A DNA stretch of 64,000 nucleotides from Limanda limanda (GCF_963576545.1 NC_083651.1:10280386-10344385); one strand, 5' to 3'. Shown: positions 25,317-39,299, counted from the stretch's first letter. Notes: a model not told the origin generated them from the letters alone. A program made the numbers and translations.

Positions 25317-27040
25317 GTAACCTTCACACACTGTGATCTGAATAACTGACTCACGTGCTCACTGATTTGTCGACCAGATCACTGCAACAGGATTTTTTTT
25401 CTTTTTTGATACTGGCTGGATCCAGTGGCTTATTGTGTGAAAGCAGCACGTCCCTCTTTATGTCTAGGGCGAAACATCACTTAGCGCTAGAGTTCAATAG
25501 TAATTAGTCACAAGGGACAGTCCATAGTAAAAATAAAACGACTTCTTTGGTGTTGAATTAACATGAACGGTTGCAGGAGCCTCAGCAGCCAAACAACAAA
25601 AGCAAAAGAATGTTATCGATATGAAAAAAAAATGACTGATGTGATTATTCCAGGCCTGTTTTGTTTTGTTTAAAGCAGATCTCATCGTGTATCTTCTTCC
25701 TGGTTAGATACAACAAGGCTATTGGGATCATTAGAAATTCACAAACAAAATAATGATTGTACCATATTTATCAGATGTTGCTATTTATTGCGAGCAAGCT
25801 GTATTTTTTTTTTTTTCTCATCCCACTCCGGCAGTTCCACGGAGAGTAGGCCAAGCTGCTCTTTCCTCACATCTGCTCGTGTTCGCCCTGTGTAGCGAAT
25901 TCACTTTGTCGCGATCGCAGCCGCTGCAAGGTTTTGAACTCCAACCGCGGTTGAAAGACAATGCAGTCGCGATTGCATGTGACTTTGAAAAACTCAAATC
26001 GTTCTCTGTTTCTGAAGGGAGCACTGACGAGACAGAGAGAGCGCGGCTCCCTTTCTTGCGGTTTTGTTTTTCCGTTCGAAAAATCAAAAGGCGCCGCTCT
26101 CTTTATTTGCCCCTAATCAGCATGCAGCTGCTTTGGTGGTGGATTGCAGAGGTGTAAACCGTGCTCTCTCTCTCCCTGTACGTTGTTGCGTAGCTTTCAA
26201 AAAGGGCCACGATTTTTTGTACTTTGCGGCTTTCAAAAACAAAAGAGAAAAAAGCGACAGCAAGTATTAGAAAAACGACCGCAGTTTATTTTCACAAACC
26301 TATATGTTTCATTTTGATCTGATGCCAAATATTTGTTAAGCGTTTCCTGTGCTTTGAAATCGGAAAACCTTGATATGCTCACATAATGTGCCTTTTTATA
26401 TGAGGCCGTATGAATGGATCTCTTACCTCCTGTGCAACTATGGAGTATTAAAGTAGCAACTGTGGCTGTGGGTGGAGAATGATTTGTAAATATGGTAAAT
26501 TAAGACTTACTGAGTCAACTGTGTATTATTATATCTCCCAGTCATTCTGATAAAGTGAAGGCACCAGGAGCCCGGATGTTTTATCACAGTGTTGAGCATG
26601 ACTCCACATGATGTAACTGCTGCAATCAGGATATTAGGATGAGCTCAAATCCGATGTGGTTTTGGCTTCCGTCAAGTCGTCTCTCTAACGTGACTCATTC
26701 GAGAAATAGTTTTACTAGCAACCAGCTTCCCCTCCTCCGTCACTGAAGAACTTTTCTAACATCTTGTGCTGATAAATATAGAACTGCACAATGTCTTTAG
26801 CAACGCAGCAGGACAGAAGAGTGAAGTCAGAAATTGGAGGTGTCCCAGTCCATGTTGAAAGCAGAAGACGTCACAGCGAATGAGTGAAATCATCCATCAA
26901 AATGTTTGGATGCTCGTATATTAACGGCAACTGTGACCCGTGGTTAGCATCAACTGTAAATTAATGTGACACTGGGGTGTTTTGTTTTTTACTGTTTAAA
27001 GTTAAAAGTTAGGCATAATTGTGAATCCATACTGTATCTA
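25317..27040. other. Non-coding; CpG-rich palindromic block at 25840-26240
   Basis: Within 25840-26240 there are TCGCGATCGCA (near 25909), the 12-bp palindrome CAACCGCGGTTG (near 25943) and GTCGCGATTGCA (near 25964). CpG density is high and overlapping frames of 134 and 89 codons exist on opposite strands. It is probably a diverged DNA-transposon fragment or a CpG island. No splice-bounded exon was found. Confidence 0.35.
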
Positions 27041-28560
27041 CTCTCTAGCAAACACATAGCACACTAACAGTGCGGAGAGAGAGAATGAAAGAGAGGAAGA
27101 AAGAAAGAGAGAGGCTTTTTTTTTTTTTGCTCCAGAGCTCCAACTGCGCTGCACATTTTTCATTTCCCGCCGAGTTGAAAAGATCAGGTAATTGAAAAGG
27201 AGACAATCCAGCAGCCAGGGCTCCACAGATGCCAATGAAAAGCTTCAGAGATATTAGAGTATTACACTTTGGGCCCTGTCTTTGTATTTCTTTCACACGG
27301 GGGCCTATGGGGAAAAATGGCTTTATAATGACAACACCTGAAAAGTGTTTTCCATCAGGCTCATGCATCATTGTCAGCGCAGGAGATGAAACTGCATTGT
27401 TTCTCTTTGGATGGGCAATGTCAGTGGAGAGACAGCCGGCTGCAGAGAGAGAGAGAGAGAAAGAGAGATATATAGAGAGAGAGGGATGGAGGGATGGAGA
27501 GAGAGCGAGAGAGAGAGGGAAAGGAAGGTAGATGTAGTATGTTCTCTAAATGCAAACTACATTGAAATGTAATAAAAATCCGATGTTCAGCATCTTCTCA
27601 CAAACACCTTCCTAAATAATAGAAAATAAGGCAGTTTGGAACTTTTGTTACTTTTTTTTTCTCTGGCCAGTTTCTGATGATTTAAACCTCTGACTTTCTC
27701 TGAGGATCATATCAGAAGTCGTGTCCTGCAGTGTGGCCGCACACAGAAATCTGCACAGTTAAAATGTATTATCAAATAATGAATAACTCAAGAAATATGA
27801 ATAAATCAAACATCACATCTGAATTCATGAAAAACCAAACAGAAGGGGATTCAAAAAAGTGGATCATTTATATTTGCGGTGTCTAATAAGATGACCCTTT
27901 AATCGCTGCATTGTGGGATATCTCCTTCATCAGATTTGCTTTTTAATACGGACGAAGGTTAAATGCAAATGTAAACAAATTCAGTGCATGTGGCTGCGTG
28001 AGTATGGCAGCCGACTTAACATGCATGTCATATAAGAATCCTTCATATTTTGGATGGATCTCATTTCTCCAAACTCACTGCCCTCCGTCAAGCCTTCCGA
28101 GTGGGATTTGTCTAAGATTAATAGTTTTATGATTTATAGGCTGGCAGTGTGTGAGCAGCACCGCACCTCCAAACAGCCAGATATACAATTATCCGCTGCT
28201 CCTGCCCTATATGAATGCCATTTCCCCTGCATCCCTCCTTAAAAGAGACACGGGCCATTTGTCTCCCTAGCTGCCTCCTCACCCAGGCCAGTAATAAGCC
28301 ATCTGCTGGATCTGAACATGAAAGATTAAAATGATATACAGTATGAAAGCTCTCTATTCAGTTGCTAATGTCCAAGATTCAGGGACGCAGAGGCCAAAGC
28401 TGTCATCTCTCTCAGGAAGAGGTAATTATCACTCTTCCTCCGAGGGGCGGCCGCTGCCTCCGCCTCAGCTTCGCGGAGGACCTGGCCCCCGTGCCGGCTG
28501 CCACCAGCCAAACCTCATTTAGTAGGCCCAGAACAATGCCCGACCAAATGTCTGGCTAAT
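27041..28560. other. Non-coding; GA simple repeats and two conserved-element-like blocks
   Basis: GA-rich simple sequence occupies about 27070-27112 and 27446-27524. Blocks at 27180-27430 and 28380-28560 look unique and compositionally distinct. The second is GC-rich, contains the NotI word GCGGCCGC, and has a GTAATT donor-like site at about 28421. Neither gives a confident exon. Confidence 0.3.
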
Positions 28561-30376
28561 CCTCACAATCCTTTGTATTCATTGAGGGCTGGTAGTATGG
28601 GCCTGAGGAGAGGGCCCCGCTGCTCGTGTGTGTGTGTATGGGTGTGTGCGTCGGAGGGCAGGGGGTCAACTTCAAGCCCACAGTGCTACAGGCGAGGCGG
28701 GTGATTATTTCACTCACTGTCATTAAGTCTTCGTTTGTGACTCTGTGTGTGGGGACACGCACGTGTGTGTGAGTGTGTGCGCACGTGGGTTACGGGGTAT
28801 GCCTTGTACATAAATGGGAGATTAGAGTGAGACCAGTTTGTTGTGCGAGTTTGATCTACATCTGAGAATCCGAGCAAAGAGGAGAAGTCAAATTGGCCAC
28901 GTACACGAGGGGATGGAATGATGGCAAGAAAACTGACAAGAAGGGGCCCACGGTGACCTGTCAGATTGAATTTCATGGTGTTATTTCAGGATTCGTTACC
29001 TCCCTGTAACATCTATCATTGTATTCAACACAGACATTTTCAGAAATAATTATTTTTTATTGGCATTGTCGGACTACGGACATTTATTTTAATCCTGAAT
29101 ATTCTCAGGAACGAAAATGATTTATTTCCCATTTATATTGTGATAACTAAAGACAAATATTACTGCAGCAAAGTGGGGATTCCGACAAAAAAAAAAAAAA
29201 TCCTGTGTTGAAACAGGAGGTTGTTGTAACAATGTAATATGATCCGTGAAGCCCAACAGTAACACATTAATGCATTTAAGGCTTATCTGACGAAAACAGT
29301 TCACGATATAAAGTAATCTAACAGAAATGAGGTTTGCATGCATGTGATTAACTAACACAACACTTTGCCAGATGACCCTATGATGTTTTGCTGGAGCCCC
29401 CTGTGTCGACCCCCCCCCGCTGCGCCGTCGGACTCGCTGCATTCATCCATCCATGTGAGACTTTTCTTTGCCTTCTTTTGCATCATTTAGGAGGTGCACT
29501 GTGATGCTCTGAGATTAAATGAAAAGTTGGATCTAGCAGATTTTTCTTTGTGATTGTGTGGTAACAGGTAGGGCAACAAATATGACTACAAGCCTGTAAC
29601 GGCTACCATGTGAGATTATGTGGATTCAGTCTGGAATTAACTGTTTTTAAGTATCTTCAAAAGTTTTAGAACTTTGTCCAAACAAACATGGTGAACTTGA
29701 TGCAGAATTGAAGGGTCAAGGGTCAACTGAGTACTGTTGTAGTTGTAAATTAAGTCCCATTTATTCCCGTTGCCTTGGAAAGCTCAGGGAAATAAAACTC
29801 AAAACATGGTCAGATAAAACCAAAATTTTATCCATGTACTAAGATTTTATCTTAGTGAACTGACACTTAAAGAAACTAGGATCCCCTGATCTGATTCAGA
29901 GTCACTTTAAATGTCAATCAGTTATCTTGATTATTCTGCATTTTCTGATATATTGAAACAAAGAGGACACAGTTTTCCCTCATCAGAGTCAAAGACCTGT
30001 TCATTTTTCCCACGAGTACTTCCTCTTTAACATCTGTCGCAGAATTATTATATGGAGAGTCTCTCTGAGCTGTGAGCTCTACTGAGAGAGCAAATTAATT
30101 TACCGTGTAGACCAGAGGGCTTAATTCACTTACACTGCCCCGACCTCATTGCAGCTCGGCCTCGGAGGTTAGGGGAAAGGGGTTTAGACCTGCTTGGTGA
30201 GGAGATCCAGGTGTCTCTGCTACCTACTCCTTTCTCTCCATCTTCTTTCACAGTCGGGAGCAAGACAGACGCTCCCTTCATTCTGCTTTTCATAAAAAAA
30301 GCCTCGTATATGCAGGATTCTTTCAATTTTGGCCATTCAAAGAGAAATGACATTTACACCATCTTTTTTTTTTTAG
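28561..30376. other. Non-coding, nothing specific recognised
   Basis: Only short GT runs near 28626-28645 and 28740-28790 and an A-run at 29190 were seen. A good pyrimidine acceptor ends at about 30252, but no donor fits its frame. Confidence 0.35.
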
Positions 30377-30440
30377 TCCTGAAACTCCAAAAGCGTTTTG
30401 TGGACTCAAACACCCCACCCACCCCTCCATCCGCACAGTG
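30377..30440 (+). CDS. Weak exon candidate (64 nt)
   Basis: A T-run acceptor (twelve T's then AG) precedes 30377 and a strong GTGAGTGG donor follows 30440. Two of three frames are open. The frame that accepts the two left-over bases of exon 25129-25316 reads PETPKAFCGLKHPTHPSIRT and ends in phase 0. With so short a segment this may well be chance. Confidence 0.13.
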
Positions 30441-33252
30441 GTGAGTGGCTAATGAGTGAATTTAAATTTTTCTGTGAACTTTAATGCATGTCTCTGTGAG
30501 TGTCTCTCCCACTCACTCCTGTGTGACCCATCCTCACAATCACACAATTAAACACACTCGCTGGAACTTTAGTGTAGCCAGCATCTGAAATGCCACGATA
30601 CACCCCCATGATATCATTTTACATCTGCCAACTCTGGCGCTGCTGGGCTCCATCATTAGTCGAGCCTGAGTGAAGCTGCCTGCAGGACTTTTCTTGACCT
30701 CCGATTTTCTTTCAGCCTGTTCAAATCAACATTATCTAAAGGGTCTTCAGTGCGGTGAACCCCCACACTCAACAGCCATCAAAGCTTTGTTTTCATGTTA
30801 TTATTGTGGTGCAAATTGTTTGGATCAATATGTTTTGCTCCGAGCTTTATTGGATTTGCATCTTTTCTCTTTCTATGTCTTCACTTCTCGCTTCATGTTT
30901 AAATGAGACGGTGAGAGAGAGACCACCCCGGCCTCTGCTGTCTTGTTCTCTCTATCCTTCCGTCTATTTTTTCCCTTTCATCTGAGTCCAACTGTACCTT
31001 CTCTGTGAGACGACATGAGTAAATGCTTCTGTCAGGCCTCCTGAGTGGATTAAAGTGGCCTTCAATTACCTTCATCATTGACCTCATGAAGCTGGTTAAC
31101 TGCAAAATCCTTAACCCTAAACTCCGTCATTGTGCGCTCTAATTCGGTCCAACACACATACAGAGCAACAAACACACATTTGTGTTCTCAACATTACAAA
31201 AGGGGTGAAATCGAGTAGGAAAGATCTATAATGAAAAAAATAGGTTAAGGCTAAAATAATTCATTCTGGAAGTTTCCCTTTTTTCCGATTTTGGATGAGA
31301 TCAAAGCTCGGTTTCAGGTCTAATTAACCAAACGAATGCAGATCCCAGACCTTCTGGCTGCGGGTAAGGCCTTGGAGGGATCCCTCGCTGAAAATCCACA
31401 TCAGATTTAAATAATTAATATGACACCTTGAGCTCCGCAGAGAAAGAGGGGCTCCATGTTGGAGTTTAGAACAATGTCACTGCCAAGTGTAATGCTGTTT
31501 GTCTCCATGAAAATGAGCAGTGGAGAAAGCAGCCACTCCATTGTACTGCCTCCTTGGCGGATCTGGGGACTGCTCTCCCCTTTGTCATGCTAACGGGGAG
31601 CTTTAAGGAGCCGTTGGTAAAGAAGGCCTGCGGCCTGTGCTCCGTTCCTGGCCGGGCCCGGCTGAAGCAAGCTGGGCTGGGCTCTGGGGACATGGAGCTG
31701 GGGTCATTTTATGGTTTTTAATCCTCTTAATCCCCGTTAGAAGGGGCTTGGTTGAGACAAATCCGCTCCCAGAGGTCCTTAGGATTCAAACGCTGCGCTT
31801 GAGCAACTGTATCATTTGATAACAACAATGGTGGAGGATAGAGAGAGAAAGGGAGAGGGACAGACGGAGAGAGAAATAGGAAGAAAGATAGAAATCTACA
31901 TTGTGATTGAGAGATATAGATTTTTATCTTTGCCCTCTGGTTATTAGCTCTACTTTTCAAACATTACCTCCAGCACGTTTCTGTCAAAGTTTGTGTCGTG
32001 GTGGACGTGTGCACGGGTCACGCAGGATCCATGACACATGCACACCTAAACACTTGGTCTGAATCTCATGCTAATGACCCTTATGTTGCCCTGTGGTCCA
32101 TTAAGAAATGCAGTCCGCTTTGGCTTCTCAGTGTGGACAGCACTGTGGCCCGTTTGCAGAGCCGGGAGAGGCTGGGGAGCCAGGGATAATCCAGAGGGCC
32201 CTATTCAAATTAATACACTCCTTTTAACCTCATCTCAGACGAGCTCTCTTCATTATCACTCAATTAAAACTGCATATATGAGCAGGCCTGGCCTGGAGAG
32301 GCCTCAGACTGTCTGAACTTAGTGACCGAACAGTTGTGCCAGGAGGGAGAGAGGGAGGCCACAGTGGGACATGAAAACACTGACTGATCAGGATGAACAT
32401 GAGCTTATGGCCCACTAACTAATCAGAAGTGTGTTCGTGTTTGTGACATGAAGAGACATAATATACCAGCTGGAGTCCTGATAAATAATTGCCAGATATT
32501 ACAGGGAGATTAAAGGTTGCACCATGTGAAGAAAAATAATGAAATATCAAACCTGAAATTCTAGCTTTGATATTTCAATGTTCATCTAAAATGCATGCCG
32601 GGTTTAGGACTGTACAAGCAGCTGGACAGAGAAACAGTGGGTCGCTACTACAAATACTGCATTTGACACAATACCCTGGCTTCTGTGTCATGTCTTATTG
32701 AAAGAGTATGGCAGGGGGGTGGTTAGCCTAAGTCACAATTGCCCTTGGCTCACCGAGGAAACCCAAACATAGTCCAGAACGTTATTTTTGCGGAGAATGA
32801 CATGAGTCAACGTGAGGTTGTGGTCAGCCATTTTCTATGATGGCAGGAACCAAAACAGGGAGGGAAGCAGAGAAAAAAATGCAGAGGGAGGGAAAGTGAA
32901 CTTTCGAGACTGATGCTATGTTAAAAAGCTTTAGTCTTTAAATACAGATTCGGCTCGAGTTCAAATAAGCGCATCGGTCTTCGTTTGATGTCTTACTTCT
33001 TCATTTCATTTGTTTCCCTCTTCCTCAAGTCTTTCTTTCTGTTTCTCCTCCACACGTTGCACACCCGCTCTTTGCTTCTAATGTACCCAGAGCGAAGTAT
33101 GGGGTCGAGCACCTCCAGCGCTGAGTCCTGGTGTGGGAACAGGCTAGCTGTCTGTGTTCTGCATATAGCCTGCAGCCAAAGACCGAGAAGGAGCGAGCAA
33201 AACAACAACCACAAGTCTGGCCTGTCTGCAGAATGCCAGGACTGCTAAGTGG
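30441..33252. other. Non-coding, conserved-element-like blocks
   Basis: Blocks around 31260-31440 (TCTAATTAACCAAACG, AATAATTAATATG) and 31560-31800 are unique and contain homeodomain-type cores. GA simple sequence lies at 31834-31920. No confident exon was found. Confidence 0.3.
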
Positions 33253-33495
33253 TTGGCAGCCTCAACACACCAGGGGTACACTGCTGTCATTTGCTGGGAA
33301 GAAATGCTTGAGATCCCAAATTTCACTGACAGGGCACATGTTACTTGGAATGAAGAGGGTAAATTATTCCCCCAGTTTGCATATGTAATGTTGGGCTTAG
33401 ATGATGACAGTCGGAAGGTGCTGGTTTCTGACCGAAATCTACAAAAGAAGTGGGAAAACACACTTCATACACTCCGGGCTGAGTGGTTGGACTAA
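33253..33495 (+). other. Open frame of about 80 codons with protein-like composition
   Basis: The frame is unusual for this AT-rich region because it is free of low complexity and has an ordinary mix of charged, aromatic and aliphatic residues, including EEMLEIPNFTDRAHVTWNEE and a C-terminal WENTLHTLRAEWLD. It begins without a convincing ATG, and AG sites upstream (for example before GGCACATG at 33329) are mediocre. It could be a chance frame, a degraded exon or a fragment of a transposon protein. No family was recognised. Confidence 0.2.
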
Positions 33496-33771
33496 CAGAG
33501 AGAATGTGAAATTATTTTCTCGAGCGAATCTGAATATTGTTCTTCAAAGGTTTCGAAAGCACCGCACCTGCTCCTTTAAGCACCTGATGTCAGGTTGTTT
33601 ATTCCAGAGCAGCATGTTTTACTGAACTGCTGCTTTCTGCAGGAGGACGTGTTGACCAAATTTGGAGGACACAATATGTGAATAATTGATGAAGACATAA
33701 AGATGAGGCCTCCTTACTGGACTTGTTCAAATTGGGAAACACAATATAAAACCTAAAAAGGCACTCAGGTG
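33496..33771. other. Short non-coding spacer
   Basis: No features were seen apart from AT-rich unique sequence. Confidence 0.35.
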
Positions 33772-34080
33772 CATACCTCCACCAAAGCCCAAAAGTCCGG
33801 ATAAATTCAATCAAGCTGCACCATCTTCCACTAACTCTTATCAGTGCCTGATCTTTTCATCAGATGTCTAAATTATTCCCTGGGAAATTAGTAAAATATC
33901 CCAAAAAACTCCCAACAATGCTGAGGAAAGTGAAAGGAAATTCCTGGAATTGGCCCAAAAAATTAAATGGGTTCATCCGTGACCAGCATCCCTACATCAA
34001 ATTTTGTGGTAATCCGTCTCGCAGTTTTGTGTAATCCTGCAAACAAACAAAAAAAAAAAAACCACCTTGGCAGAGGTATT
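33772..34080 (+). mobile_element. TIR repeat family, copy 1 (309 bp)
   Basis: The ends are inverted repeats: ATACCTCCACCAAAG at the left and CCTTGGCAGAGGTATT at the right. The interior carries the order AATTCCTGGAATTGGCCC, AAATGGGTTCATCC, AATTTTGTGGTAATCCG, AGTTTTGTGTAATCCTGC and an A-rich run. The same order recurs at 44253-44626 and 49161-49470. It is a non-autonomous DNA-transposon-like repeat of a kind abundant in teleosts. Confidence 0.72.
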
Positions 34081-37000
34081 GAACACGTCAACAATATCAT
34101 GCATTTTACATTGTTAACCCGTGAAAGAAAGAAAGGAGCGCGAGATCAGATACTCTGTGAACGAACTTGTAGTACTTGTATCCTCTGATGGTTAATTTCT
34201 CTTTGTGTATGTAGTGATCGTTCTGCTACAGTTTGTGCATAGACTTCACCTGATGCTGGTCTGAGAAACTCAGCTTTCCTCTCTAAGTAGATAGTGCCGG
34301 AATCTTCACAACACAGATATGAAGAAAACAAACTGCTATCCACACATCTTGAATTCAGATTTAAATACAATTCTCCTGCTAAAAAAAGAGCAGCAGTTGT
34401 GATTTTTCTCATCAGGGCTGCATATTAGATAATTACTATGTGACATGAGGGTACAATCATTCAAACAGCCCACTAATGAAATGAATTCCCTGCGTAGGCA
34501 GAGTTCACAGTGCCAGTTTGACCCTGTTGTCCTCTCCACGGTAACAAGCTAAAACCAAGAGACCATTCAGCACCAGATTGCAGTTTCCATCTGGCGGATG
34601 GGTCATGTGACACAGGAAGACGTGTGAACATCGTTTTCGTTATTGTGGTTTCATAAAGAACGGCGGTTTCATTTGTTTCTCTGCTCTCGCTGCACGCACA
34701 TTGTTTCACCCAGTGGGTTGTTTTCCTTTGTCAGGTCCTAAGTCCTGACTCTACAGGCTTTGATCAGGGCTGCGTTCACCACCCTCACGTTTCTATAGCC
34801 TTTGAGAAAGACAAACACGGGCTGGAAAACCTGTGTAATGAGCACATTGTTCGCGCTCGTGTGTATGTGCGCTTTATGGATCCCAGTTCATTTCAAACAC
34901 TTGGTTCTTACTGGGAGTGCAGCTGAGAGCGAAAAACACTGCTTGTTGGCGTGTGTGTGTTTGTGTATGTGTGTGTGTGTGTTGATGTGTGTTTGTGTGT
35001 GCATTGACAGCCTTTGAGCCAGTTCTCGCCTTAACTAAAAACGCTCAGGGCACAAAGCAGCCCCCCCTGCTCCTGAGCACAGGCCCTGCTCTCGCTGTCT
35101 GACAGGAGCTGAAGGTAAGCACCAAAGACATCCTGACACACGCACGTAAAAGCACTTTTGATGCGGGGAAAATGGACCGCTTTGCAGTGTACAAATAACA
35201 GCAAAATGTCAACAGAACGAGGCGAGTCCGACGGGAGGCAACAACACAAGCCAAGTTCAGATGAGATTACGGTGAACAAAACACGAGTGTCAACCACCAA
35301 AGGCCCTTCGTCTGTCGAACTCCGTCTTCACATTGTTTTCACTTTGCTTGTTTATCAAACCGTCCTTTTCTCCCGTGTTCAATCAAACAATCTGATAACC
35401 CACAGGAATATGAAAAAGGAAACACACCAGGGAAAAGAGAAATAAAGAAATACTTTCGTTAACACGGTAATTTTCCATTTATCTGCAAAAATGATTTATC
35501 CGTTTATGGATCGCTCAATTTTCCTCAAGCTGAGTTCTTGTCACTGCGAAGTCACATGAGTCAACTGAGGTTTCATCAGGGTTTCCCCTATAATAAAACA
35601 GGTCTGGTGGTGAAGACACCTGCCATGCAACAAGAAATACTTTTTAATAAAATGCTAAATAACTCCTTACACAAATAAAAGTGGAAAAATATCCATATTG
35701 TGATGGTGAAGTCAAAGTTTATTTAAGTAGAATGTTTAAAACAACCACAGTTCTGAACAGGCTTAAATTGTGTTAACATATTTCAAAAAACTGAAACAAG
35801 ATGGAAAATGCAAAAGCAACAAAACATTAAACATCATAAATATTTCAGAATAAAATATTGCATGACAAATTAAAGGTCTCATACTTCAATCGGAATTGAA
35901 AGCCAGTGAGAAGAAGTGGGATTTTAGCAATGTTTGCAATAGTAATGAAAAGAAAAAGCCAAAGATGCTCCCTGTTTTCGTAATGTACCATTTTTGCAAA
36001 GGTCAAAAGTCACACTGCTGAATTTTATGCAAGAAAATATTTGTATGTATATTAAATGTTTTTGTCATGAGAGAAGTTTTATTGCTCGCTGCTTTTGGGG
36101 TTTTCTTCTAAGCTCGTCACTATTTGGGAAACTAGGAGACTACACGGCTCATGAGTGCATCGAAACATTTTTTCACGTAATGTACTCTGTTGTGCACAAT
36201 AAGATAGACATGATACTTTATTTAAACTTCTCCCAATATAATTCAATCTTCGGTATTCATTTTCACAGAGAATTGCATGGAGATTATTTCACTGAGGAGC
36301 CTTTAGACATACAAAATGTTACCTCAGCCGCCAGGGGTCTCTTAACCAAACCAAAACAAAACACCTAGTGTGATGACGTGGTAAAGCAGTGAGGGATCAT
36401 GGGAGTTGTTGCCTTCACAGCCATTTGTTGTCCCGTAATCTTCTTGCATTGCTTGTATCCCCGTTGTGTTTGTGCTTTACAGGTAAAGCGGATATGATGC
36501 CAAAATAAAGCGTCCCTGACAAATAAAATTAAGGAGTTCTCTGGGTTTGAACATTTCGGAAATATTTTGGATAATGTATTTAAACAAGTCTACAAAATAG
36601 ATAATGTGGGTCTAGTTGTTTTTAGACATTTTAAGGAAAAATGGCCCATTTCGATCAGCCACCCATTAGAAATAGTGTATAAGTTGTAACCAGTGGCTTT
36701 TTAATGCTTATTTAATAATTTACTGAGCTTCATGGATCAGTTATAAGTTATATTAGGACAACTTCTATAAATCTTTTTAAAATGTTGCATGCTCACAACT
36801 GCAGACAGGATGATTAAAAAACCCTTATAAATTACTCATCAGCATTTATGACTACAGATTTGATGATTTATTTGAAAGAAGGAAACTCATGAGAATTTAA
36901 TAATGGTTTGCCATTTGCCAACATTTAGAATCTGCATCATAAACAAAGACTTTTGACATCTGTGTCTCTGCGTGTATTATTCACAGTCAAAATAAAGGAG

Positions 37001-37449
37001 AAAGGAGGTGACGATACTTACAGTATATTAAACAAAAATTAATTCAACATCTATTTAAAGTCACATTCACTCTCTTCACCACCTGCATCGTCTCAATCTG
37101 AGCTCAAGTGGTATCACATTTAACCTCATAACTCTTCCCAGCCTGGGATGACTCTGCCCGCTTTCTATTACTCATCCATGTTTACCTGTCAATGGACATC
37201 TCCCCACATTCCCTATAGCTGCTTACCCCTCACCCTGCAACACCTCCCCCAGCTGTCAGTCTGGGCTGTTTCCTCCTGTGAGGTGGTTTCGGTGAGGGCC
37301 GGGGGTCAGGGCCTTGTGATGCTCGGGAAGATAAGTGTCTGCTCTATCCCAGGGCTACACCTGTAGGTCAGCGCAGGGGGATGCTAATCCCTCAGCCGCT
37401 CGCTAATACTGATGATCTGCATCTGAGACCCTGTCCCCCGGGAGAAAGG

Positions 37450-37498
<49 letters not shown>

Positions 37499-38350
37499 TG
37501 CACGTGCTGCTGGTGTGTCTGGCTGGAGGTGGCTGACAGATGAGGCAACAGGGGGGCCAGCAACCCGTGTCTGTGCTTGTGTGTGTGTGTGTGTGTAGCA
37601 TGGGGGTGGGGGAAATGATTTCATTCCGTTGACGAGTGTTTATGTGTGTGTACATGGGAGCGCAGGCGAGGGTGGAGCTATCTCTAAAGGATGCTGGGAG
37701 GGTAACTGGTCCGCTTTCCTTGGCTTCCACCTTCCGAAAGGCTGGAAAGCTCAGATCCTAGACGGAATAATTTGTCAGCTATTTACATGGAGAAATGAGG
37801 AGTGGAGAAATGGCACGAGCAGGTGGTGAGTCTCACCCCCTCTTCCCTGTGCCATAGACAGATGTGTCTGGCTGCAGAAACCACCCCCACCCCCCACCAC
37901 CCCATCCTGTCCTCTACTCCGGGGATGATCTTTTGATGCATACACTCTTGTTGTCTAAAATAAGTAAAGGAAACAATGTTTAGACTTTGTCTTTACAGTA
38001 AAACTTGGGGATGTTTATATGGAGAGGCATTGTGTTTCTGATGTGATGAAACCCTTCTCTCTCATAGCTTTCACAGACACCAAGAACTAACCTCATCTTA
38101 ATTTGGTCCTACACTTAGTGCATGCATGATCTAAAAAAGTGGTATGGTCCAGTTTGCTATTATAATATATTTTTTGATTTTTTTCTATACATAACAGGTA
38201 ATATATTATAGCTTTTTATTTCATCATGAACACTTCAGACCAACTTTACCTTAATAATAATACCTGCAGTTTTTAGACAAAAGTCATGAAAAAGACTTCT
38301 GGCTGATACTTTTCCCAGTGCTAATCCCCAGTGAAATGAAGCCAAAATAT
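34081..38350. other. Non-coding; GT arrays near 37.5 kb
   Basis: GT runs occupy about 37450-37498 and 37577-37598, and a small one lies at 34950-35000. A 124-codon frame at 35994-36368 lies in AT-rich DNA without splice signals and looks like chance. An imperfect AT inverted repeat (GCTATTATAATATATT / AATATATTATAGC) lies at 38156-38213. Confidence 0.35.
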
Positions 38351-38354
38351 TCCA

Positions 38355-38550
38355 GATACAAATGTGCATTTGGAGTGCGCTGTTCTGCCAATACATAGGC
38401 TCGACCAATCGTGAGTCAGTCTCCGCTGTTAATCATTTATTTTAACGCAAAATTTAACCAAACTTTCCAGAAAAATCTTTGTTAAAGGTTTATTTGATTT
38501 GTACTTTGACTTTGTAGTCTGGTCCATGTCCCATGTTCTACATAAAAGAG
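38355..38550 (+). mobile_element. Dispersed repeat family B, partial copy
   Basis: The words GGCTCGACCAATCGTGAGTC, TTAACCAAACTTTCCAG with AAAAATC, and GTCCATGTCCCATGTT match, in the same order and spacing, GAGCTCGACCAATCGCTTGTC, TTAAACCAAACTTACCAG and TTCATGTCCTATCTG at 47145-47300. The copy lacks the right part present at 47300-47520. Confidence 0.6.
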
Positions 38551-39298
38551 ATAGAATTTTTGCCAATGCTGATAAAGACTCTTTGATTTCACTTATGAAG
38601 AGCTGTCATGTCACCATCTTCATACGTTTATAGCTTATAACATATAATAATATAAAAAGCAATTTAAGAAAATCTAAACAATTTCTGATGTTAGCCTCAA
38701 TGAACAGATGCTGTTCATTGCACAACTTGATTACAACAACATGTAACATGAAGATGAACTGGCATCTCTATTAATGCATTACACAAAATTAGCAATATAC
38801 ACAAGAGTGTGGCTTAAACCATGCAGCTTCAGAATAAATAGAAAAAAACTAAGACAGATGCCCCGAGCTTCCCTCAGACTTTTCTAAACAGGCCCAACAG
38901 TAAAACCCATAATCACACATGTCCAACTGCTCGAACCCATCACAGTAACGGGTTCGTAAAACTGAGCGACAACCTCTCAGCTTTTACTGTGTGTTTATGG
39001 CATGGAAATGTGCAGTGATTGTGTTGTAAGAACAGTTTATCTCTCAGTTGAGCTCTTGATTTGAACCAACTTTACTGAGCATAATTGATAATCACAACAG
39101 CCACTCCCCACACCCTTTAAAATATATTAGAGTCAAATATTTACTGCGGTAGTGAGGATAATTGCTAGTTTTAAAAGTGGAACAGATGAAGAAGAAGAAA
39201 GTTAACATGAGGGCAGCGTGAACAGGGATAACATTACTTGATTTAATTAGCTGCACGGTTGAAAAAAAAAGGTGACTGGGTTTGTCCTCCGGCTAACT

Positions 39299-39299
<1 letters not shown>

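Noticed and set aside
35994..36368. 124-codon plus-strand frame
   Set aside because: AT-rich, AT-ending codons, no splice sites, no family resemblance; compatible with chance.
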